Source of the DNA: an uncultured Marvinbryantia sp.
GTDB lineage: Bacteria > Bacillota > Clostridia > Lachnospirales > Lachnospiraceae
Assembly: GCF_905201705.1 (NCBI RefSeq)
Contig: NZ_CAJKOX010000004.1
Coordinates: 62,001-126,000, forward strand
Length of the DNA stretch: 64,000 bases
Direction of reading: 5' to 3'
Program-made: the position numbers and the translations under genes
The notes under the pieces: model-generated
What the model saw: only the letters and a program-made list of their open reading frames with translations
Told to the model about the DNA's origin: nothing
The model's database searches: none
Shown here: piece after piece, positions 59,464-64,000 of the stretch
Layout of the letters: each line of letters starts with the position of its first letter
Numbering within the stretch: the stretch's first letter is position 1

Positions 59464-60325
59464 ATCCTATCTGAATATTCCGGAAGCCCTCTCCATGGAC
59501 CTCGTTTGATTCTATAATAATAATGAACGCATGCGGATCCGCCCGCTTCACCGCCTGCCGCACACTGTACATTTCCTTGTTGCTGCAGGCGCACAGCACA
59601 AGCTGACGCTCGTCTCCCCGGTAGCCTCCGGCTGCGTCAATCCGCGTCGTGCCGCGCTGACAGGTCTCGTCGATCACGTCGCAGATATACTGCCCGTGGT
59701 CCGTCACGATCAGCGCCAGCTTTCCGGCATTCACGCCGTACATCAGCTTATCCACCACCGTGGACAGCAGGAAGGTCACGATAATGCCGTAAATAATCCC
59801 GTCTATGTCCTGCAGGATAATGCCGCCGATGAGCACCACCGCCAGATCGGAAAAGAAAATGATCCGTCCGACCGGCAGATAGGGCTTTTTCTTTTTCACC
59901 GCCATAATGATAAAATCCATACCGCCCGTGGAGGAATTCTGCATATAGATGACCGCATAGCCAAGCCCCGCGATCACGCCCGTGCAGAGCGCCGCCAGCA
60001 GCCTGCTGCCGGTGTAAACCGGAAAAAGCGGCGCGACGTAATCGATCAGAACGGACGAAATCACCATGCAGCGCATGGAGCTGATAAAAAAGCGCTTTCC
60101 CAGAAGCCGGAAGCACAGGATGCTCACCGGAATATTTAAAAGGATAGTCGACAGACCGATCGGCACATTCCAGAGCTGATATAATATAAGGGAAATGCCG
60201 GAAAATCCGCTCATCGGAAATTCCGCCTGCGCCGCAAAATTGCAGATACCTGCCGCAATGCAGATGCTGCCGACGATCTCCCAGAACAGTTGTTTAAACA
60301 GCCCGTCTTTCTTCCACCAGTTCAT
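59462..60325 (-). CDS. YitT family membrane protein
   Basis: This 287-residue protein has five or six membrane helices (IVGSICIAAGICNFAAQAEFPM, SGISLILYQLWNVPIGLSTIL) and a C-terminal DUF2179 domain (CQRGTTRIDAAGGYRGDERQLV). This is the standard YitT architecture; the function is not well defined, and a transporter role is likely. GGAGG lies before the ATG at 60325. No nearby gene suggests its substrate. Confidence 0.94.
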   Translation of the reverse strand: MNWWKKDGLFKQLFWEIVGSICIAAGICNFAAQAEFPMSGFSGISLILYQLWNVPIGLSTILLNIPVSILCFRLLGKRFFISSMRCMVISSVLIDYVAPLFPVYTGSRLLAALCTGVIAGLGYAVIYMQNSSTGGMDFIIMAVKKKKPYLPVGRIIFFSDLAVVLIGGIILQDIDGIIYGIIVTFLLSTVVDKLMYGVNAGKLALIVTDHGQYICDVIDETCQRGTTRIDAAGGYRGDERQLVLCACSNKEMYSVRQAVKRADPHAFIIIIESNEVHGEGFRNIQIG

Positions 60326-60422
60326 ATCCGTATTCCTCCCTGCCAGACATTGTTATCTCTAAATCATAGCATATTTTTTCATTCTTTTCAAATGCCGGAG
60401 AAGGGCAGAAAAGCCGGGCAAA

Positions 60423-60489
60423 TCCCATTCGCGAAGCGAATTTTTAATTGATTTGTGAAGGTTGCTGTAAACGAAGTGAGCAGCAACCT
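60423..60489 (-). repeat. dispersed palindromic repeat, copy 5
   Basis: On the minus strand GTTGCTG, CTCACTTCGTTTA, CAGCAAC are followed by an AAATCAATTAAAAATTC part and TTCGCTTCGCGAA. It begins directly after the MATE stop codon. Confidence 0.85.
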
Positions 60490-61869
60490 TTAATGTCCCC
60501 CGGCATGACATTTTCTGCTGAAAGTCTTTTTCTGACGCTCCGGATGCTCGATCCGGCTTATGGTGATGTAGTAAGCGGCTCCAAGCGGCACACAGGCGCC
60601 AACCCACGCCAGCGGGTTCGCCGCAACCACACCGGCAAATCCGAACGGACCTGCCAGGAACAGCGCTGCGCCCACGCGCATGATCAGCTCCATCACACCC
60701 GACACCGTCGGAACCACGCTGTTCCCCAGCCCCTGCAGAGTGAACCGATAAATAAACAGCAGAGCCAGCACCCAGTACATGATCCCATTCATACTGAGAT
60801 AGACCTTTGCATAGCGGATAACCCCGATTTCCTCACGCCCAACAAAAATTGCCGCGAGATTATCGCCTGCGAAGAAATTAACCGCTCCCATGACGATGCT
60901 GACGCTGACCGAGATCAGAATGCACTGGAAAACGCCCTGCCGGATGCGATCCGGGCGCTTCGCACCGTAATTCTGCGCCGAGTAGGTCGCCATCGCCGCT
61001 CCAAGGGAATTCAGCGGCATTGTGGCAATGGAATCAATCTTCTGCGCAGCAGCCGCTGCCGCCACCGCCGTCGCTCCCAGGCCGTTGAGCGCAAACTGCA
61101 CCGTCAGGGAACCGATCGCAATGATGGACATCTGGAAGCCCATTGGCAGGCCAAGCGCGATATGCTCCTTCACCTCCCCGGCAAACGCCTGGAAGTGACG
61201 CTTCTCCACCCACAGCGCCGGCATTTTTTTGCGGATATAGATAAAGCAGCAGATACCGGACAGAAGCTGGGAGGCGATCGTCGCAACTGCCGCGCCGCTC
61301 ACTCCCATGTGAAATATACGGATAAAAACCAGATCCAGCACAATATTTACCAGACATGCCAGCACCAGAAAATACAGCGGCGTGCGGCTGTCTCCAAGCG
61401 CACGGATCATATTTGAGGTCAGATTAAAGAATACCGTCGCCGCCAGCCCGCCAAAAATAATCCGGATATACGCAGCCGCTTCATCCAGGATCTCCTCCGG
61501 CGTCTGCAGGAGCCGCAAAGCCGGGCGCACCAGAAAAAGCGCCAGCACCGTAAGCACAACTGCCAGTCCGATGCTCAGAAGAATACTGGCTGCAAAGCTT
61601 CTCTTCACGCCCTCTTCATCCTCTGCTCCAAATCGCTGGGCCGTTAAGATCGCCAGTCCGTTTGCAAATCCCATGATAAAGCCAAGTACAAAAAAGTTCA
61701 TGCTTCCGGTACAGCCAACCGCTGCCAGCGCATTTACACCGATCGTCCTTCCCACGATCAGCGTATCCACCAGGCTGTAGAGCTGCTGAAAAATATTTCC
61801 TACAATCAGCGGAAGCGCAAACAGCAAAATGAGCTTCGCCGGTTTTCCTTCTGTCATGCTTTTTGTCAT
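60490..61869 (-). CDS. MATE family efflux transporter
   Basis: This 459-residue cation antiporter has twelve membrane helices in two six-helix bundles. Motifs: LPLIVGNIFQQLYSLVDTLIVGRTIG at the start, GFANGLAILTAQRFGA, and ALGLPMGFQMSIIAIGSL leading the second half. It probably exports drugs or metabolites using sodium or protons. ATG 61869 is chosen because GGAGG lies upstream; the ORF's first ATG at 61887 has no ribosome site. It is divergent from the AraC regulator, so that regulator may control it. Confidence 0.95.
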   Translation of the reverse strand: MTKSMTEGKPAKLILLFALPLIVGNIFQQLYSLVDTLIVGRTIGVNALAAVGCTGSMNFFVLGFIMGFANGLAILTAQRFGAEDEEGVKRSFAASILLSIGLAVVLTVLALFLVRPALRLLQTPEEILDEAAAYIRIIFGGLAATVFFNLTSNMIRALGDSRTPLYFLVLACLVNIVLDLVFIRIFHMGVSGAAVATIASQLLSGICCFIYIRKKMPALWVEKRHFQAFAGEVKEHIALGLPMGFQMSIIAIGSLTVQFALNGLGATAVAAAAAAQKIDSIATMPLNSLGAAMATYSAQNYGAKRPDRIRQGVFQCILISVSVSIVMGAVNFFAGDNLAAIFVGREEIGVIRYAKVYLSMNGIMYWVLALLFIYRFTLQGLGNSVVPTVSGVMELIMRVGAALFLAGPFGFAGVVAANPLAWVGACVPLGAAYYITISRIEHPERQKKTFSRKCHAGGH

Positions 61870-61908
61870 ACGTGTTTTCGCCTCCATTTTTACAAAAAGT
61901 TCAGGTAC

Positions 61909-61914
61909 ATTATA
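61909..61914 (-). promoter_or_regulatory. predicted MATE -10 box
   Basis: TATAAT on the minus strand lies 40 bases before the MATE start; the -35 region is weak. Confidence 0.4.
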
Positions 61915-61945
61915 AAGAATCTGTAAAAAAATAGAATGTACTTTC

Positions 61946-61975
61946 TTGTAATCCGGATGTCTTATGTTGTATACT
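61946..61975 (+). promoter_or_regulatory. predicted promoter of AraC-type gene
   Basis: TTGTAA (61946-61951) and TATACT (61970-61975) are 18 bases apart, and the promoter is back to back with the MATE -10. Confidence 0.55.
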
Positions 61976-62018
61976 TATGCTGCCAAAACAGATAGCATTT
62001 TTTGAAAGGAGTGTTCTG

Positions 62019-62894
62019 ATGCAGCAGACCAATTACGATTTTACCTGCACCGACCTGAATCCGAAATTTCTTTTTTCCTCGATCGAACCGCGCATCCAGG
62101 AAGTGAGCTATCACCAGCACGATTTTATTGAGCTTGTTATTATTTTAGACGGAAAGGGCTGTTTTTATGCAGAAGATACGGAGTACGCCATCCAGGCTGG
62201 TGACGTCATCATCTTAAATCCGGGGACGCGTCACAAAAGCCTGCCATCCGGGGATGCGAAGCACGCTGCCCTGGAGTGTTACCTTGCCTTCACGGATGTG
62301 GAATACATAGGCTGTCTGAAAAACACCATGCCGCTCTTTCCCGGTCGCTCTCTGATCGCCAGCCTGCCGCTGGAGCCGCAAAAAGAACTCTTCCGCCTGT
62401 GCCGGGCAATCGAGCAGGAAAACAGATCCTGCAATACCGGACGTTATTTTATGCTGAAAGCATATTTGATCCAGGTGCTCTGCCTGCTCGAACGCTTTCA
62501 GAAGCTGGAGCGTGAAAGCGCCCGCGATCGTCACGCGCATACGCAGTACGAATTTAAATCCATCAATAAAAAATACGTGGTCAGCCAGATTACAAAATAT
62601 ATGGAAGAGCATTACCGCGAGAAAATTTCTCTCGACCAGATCGCTGCGAATATTTATTTAAGCTCTTTTTATATCTCCAAGATTTTTAAGAGCGAAACCG
62701 GCGATACGCCTATCAATTATCTGATCAGTCTGCGCATGAACAAGGCGCGGCAGCTTCTGGATGAAAACCCGGAATGCTCCATTCAGTCGGTCGCTTCCGC
62801 GGTCGGCTATGAGGACACCTATCATTTCAGTAAGCTGTTTAAGAAATACTACGGGTTGTCCCCGCTCCACTACAAGGCACGGAAAGAGCTGTGA
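62019..62894 (+). CDS. AraC family transcriptional regulator
   Basis: This 291-residue regulator has an N-terminal cupin sensor domain (VSYHQHDFIELVIILDGKGCFYAE, YAIQAGDVIILNPGTRHK) and a C-terminal AraC DNA-binding domain with two helix-turn-helix units (ISLDQIAANIYLSSFYISKIFK, SIQSVASAVGYEDTYHFSKLFKKYYGLSP). AAAGGAG lies eight bases before ATG 62019. It is divergent from the MATE gene, and a MATE inducer as ligand is an inference. Confidence 0.93.
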   Translation: MQQTNYDFTCTDLNPKFLFSSIEPRIQEVSYHQHDFIELVIILDGKGCFYAEDTEYAIQAGDVIILNPGTRHKSLPSGDAKHAALECYLAFTDVEYIGCLKNTMPLFPGRSLIASLPLEPQKELFRLCRAIEQENRSCNTGRYFMLKAYLIQVLCLLERFQKLERESARDRHAHTQYEFKSINKKYVVSQITKYMEEHYREKISLDQIAANIYLSSFYISKIFKSETGDTPINYLISLRMNKARQLLDENPECSIQSVASAVGYEDTYHFSKLFKKYYGLSPLHYKARKEL

Positions 62895-62907
62895 TAATTT
62901 CTTATCA
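62892..62907. promoter_or_regulatory. palindrome upstream of the PerR-like gene
   Basis: TGATAATTTCTTATCA, arms of six around TTTC, overlaps the AraC gene stop and lies just before the -35 box of the PerR-like promoter. It may be an operator. Confidence 0.4.
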
Positions 62908-62913
62908 TTCCCA

Positions 62914-62942
62914 TTGACATGCGATGAATCTTTCCTTATAAT
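62914..62942 (+). promoter_or_regulatory. promoter of PerR-like gene
   Basis: TTGACA (62914-62919) and TATAAT (62937-62942) with a 17-base spacer match the consensus exactly. Confidence 0.85.
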
Positions 62943-62948
62943 TAAGAA

Positions 62949-62963
62949 CAGGAATCATTATTG
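62949..62963. promoter_or_regulatory. candidate PerR box at own gene
   Basis: CAGGAATCATTATTG, a 7-1-7 imperfect palindrome at the transcription start, matches the box at 63455 at 13 of 15 positions. Confidence 0.65.
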
Positions 62964-62976
62964 TTTTGGAGGAATT

Positions 62977-63402
62977 ATGGCAAATATTAAATACAGCCGT
63001 CAGCGGGAATCCATCAAGCACTTTCTCGCCGGACGCAAGGACCACCCAACAGCAGATACCGTTTATCAGAATCTCAGGCAGGTTTATCCCAATATCAGCC
63101 TCGGCACCGTCTACCGCAACCTCGGTCTTCTCTCCGAGCTTGGAGAGATCAACCGTATTCATACCGGCGACGGCGCAGAGCGCTTCGACTACAACACGCA
63201 GCCGCATAATCATTTTGTCTGCCGCTGCTGTCACAGTGTGTCTGACCTTGAGATGGAAAATATCGACCATATCATGGAGACAGCGCAGAAAAACTTCTGC
63301 GGACAGATCGAGGGGTATACGGCTATGTTCGTCGGTGTCTGCGAAAGCTGCCGGCAAAATGGTCAGGATGGGCAGGATGTTCAGGATATTAAGAGAAAAT
63401 AA
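62977..63402 (+). CDS. Fur-family repressor, PerR-like
   Basis: This 141-residue Fur-family protein has a winged helix (HPTADTVYQNL, NISLGTVYRNLGLLSELGEI) and a dimerisation domain with a structural zinc site (VCRCC and VCESC). The regulatory metal site reads RFDYNTQPHNH and SDLE, i.e. Asp at both positions where PerR has Asp85 and Asp104, plus His of HPT and HNH. This supports peroxide-sensing PerR over Fur or Zur. GGAGG precedes ATG 62977. The reverse rubrerythrin lies directly downstream. Confidence 0.88.
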   Translation: MANIKYSRQRESIKHFLAGRKDHPTADTVYQNLRQVYPNISLGTVYRNLGLLSELGEINRIHTGDGAERFDYNTQPHNHFVCRCCHSVSDLEMENIDHIMETAQKNFCGQIEGYTAMFVGVCESCRQNGQDGQDVQDIKRK

Positions 63403-63417
63403 AATATTGCTGACCGC

Positions 63418-63446
63418 TTGACAAGCCTGCTTTCTTATGCTATATT
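63418..63446 (+). promoter_or_regulatory. promoter of reverse rubrerythrin
   Basis: TTGACA (63418-63423) and TATATT (63441-63446) are 17 bases apart. Confidence 0.85.
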
Positions 63447-63454
63447 ATAAAAAA

Positions 63455-63469
63455 CAGTAATCATTACTG
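63455..63469. promoter_or_regulatory. candidate PerR box at rubrerythrin
   Basis: CAGTAATCATTACTG is a perfect 7-1-7 palindrome starting eight bases after the -10 box, at the transcript start, the same placement as in the repressor's own promoter. Confidence 0.75.
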
Positions 63470-63506
63470 ATTTTAAAAATTCAAATTATAAAGGAGAGAC
63501 AATATC

Positions 63507-64000
63507 ATGGCTAAATTTGTATGTAATGTATGTGGTTATGTTTATGAAGGAGATGCTGCTCCGGCTGAATGTCCGGTATGTCACGCTCCGGCTTCAAAGT
63601 TTACAAAGCAGGAAGGCGAAATGAGCTGGGCTGCTGAGCATGTAGTAGGCGTTGCTCAGGGTGCACCGGAAGATATTATGGAGGACTTAAGAGCAAACTT
63701 CGCAGGAGAGTGCTCTGAGGTTGGTATGTACCTTGCAATGGCAAGAGTTGCTCACAGAGAAGGTTATCCGGAAATCGGTCTCTACTGGGAGAAGGCTGCT
63801 TACGAAGAGGCTGAGCACGCTGCAAAATTCGCAGAGCTGCTTGGTGAAGTTGTAACAGACAGCACAAAGAAGAACCTTGAAATGAGAGTTGAGGCTGAAA
63901 ACGGCGCAACCGCTGGTAAATTCGATCTTGCAAAGCGTGCAAAGGCTGCAAACCTTGACGCGATCCATGACACCGTTCATGAGATGGCTCGCGACGAGGC
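63507..64000 (+). CDS. reverse rubrerythrin, 3' end outside window
   Basis: AAGGAGAG precedes ATG 63507, and the frame is open to the window end (164 codons seen). The rubredoxin domain is N-terminal (FVCNVCGYVYEG, CPVCHAPASKF) and the diiron four-helix domain follows (ANFAGECSEVGMYLAMARVA, AYEEAEHAAKFAELLGE). This reversed order is that of the hydrogen-peroxide-reducing reverse rubrerythrins (NADH peroxidase) of Clostridia. Codon choice looks biased as in a highly expressed gene. A PerR-type palindrome lies at its start site. Confidence 0.93.
   Translation, partial: MAKFVCNVCGYVYEGDAAPAECPVCHAPASKFTKQEGEMSWAAEHVVGVAQGAPEDIMEDLRANFAGECSEVGMYLAMARVAHREGYPEIGLYWEKAAYEEAEHAAKFAELLGEVVTDSTKKNLEMRVEAENGATAGKFDLAKRAKAANLDAIHDTVHEMARDE

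Overview
The window reads as a chromosome segment of a spore-forming, anaerobic Firmicute, most likely Lachnospiraceae. The evidence is: strong AGGAGG ribosome sites and TTGACA/TATAAT-type promoters; sporulation genes (SpoIID, a SpoIIQ-like protein, CwlD, a SipL-like SPOCS/LysM protein); Feo iron uptake; two rubrerythrins and a PerR-like repressor; and small Lachnospiraceae-type families (DUF4250, DUF3877, CD1871A, FeoB-associated Cys-rich protein). Base composition is near half G+C by eye. No prophage, insertion sequence, CRISPR array or rRNA operon is visible.

Layout. 1-3.3 kb: end of a MATE transporter, then clpB with a coupled DUF4250 gene. 3.4-9 kb: YmaF, then a minus-strand operon larE-larB-larC-HD hydrolase-FAD oxidoreductase (nickel-pincer cofactor synthesis; no larA in the window). 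9-10.7 kb: an AT-richer two-gene unit, DUF4365 nuclease-like plus an uncharacterised 382-residue protein. 10.8-14.4 kb: nfo, DUF445, an odd structured block, DUF362 ferredoxin-like protein. 14.4-24.8 kb: a peptide-type ABC operon with a lactonase-fold protein, an alpha/beta hydrolase and a FUSC-like membrane protein, with LysR and GntR regulators upstream. 24.8-31.1 kb: ispE, SipL-like, DUF3877, glyoxalase, M18 peptidase, rarA. 31.5-41.7 kb: M42 peptidase, csoR-copA, PrcB-like lipoprotein, a TlpA/CD1871A/4Fe-4S redox trio, an AzlCD exporter with a TrpX-like binding protein, a decayed Rpn gene, plsC. 41.8-49.2 kb: ddl-murF-DUF1002, an aminotransferase, cysE, tRNA-Phe and tRNA-Gly. 49.3-55.7 kb: SpoIIQ-like, spoIID, rubrerythrin, cwlD, GH18, mecA. 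55.8-59.4 kb: the feo cluster and a divergent DtxR-type regulator. 59.5-64 kb: YitT, MATE, AraC regulator, PerR-like repressor and the start of a reverse rubrerythrin.

The best-supported circuits are copper control (CsoR boxes in the csoR-copA promoter), iron control (three GTTAG-N6-CTAAC boxes around feoAAB next to a DtxR-type gene), and peroxide control (matching 7-1-7 palindromes at the start sites of the PerR-like gene and the reverse rubrerythrin). The most novel items are a dispersed palindromic repeat family with covarying arms (five copies), the DUF4365 two-gene module, a free CopZ probably made by internal initiation inside copA, a 12-residue His repeat array in LarC, and Shine-Dalgarno sequences buried in hairpins ahead of two sporulation genes. 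Translation starts were placed by hand from ribosome-binding sites; family names come from memory of family sequences, not from a search.
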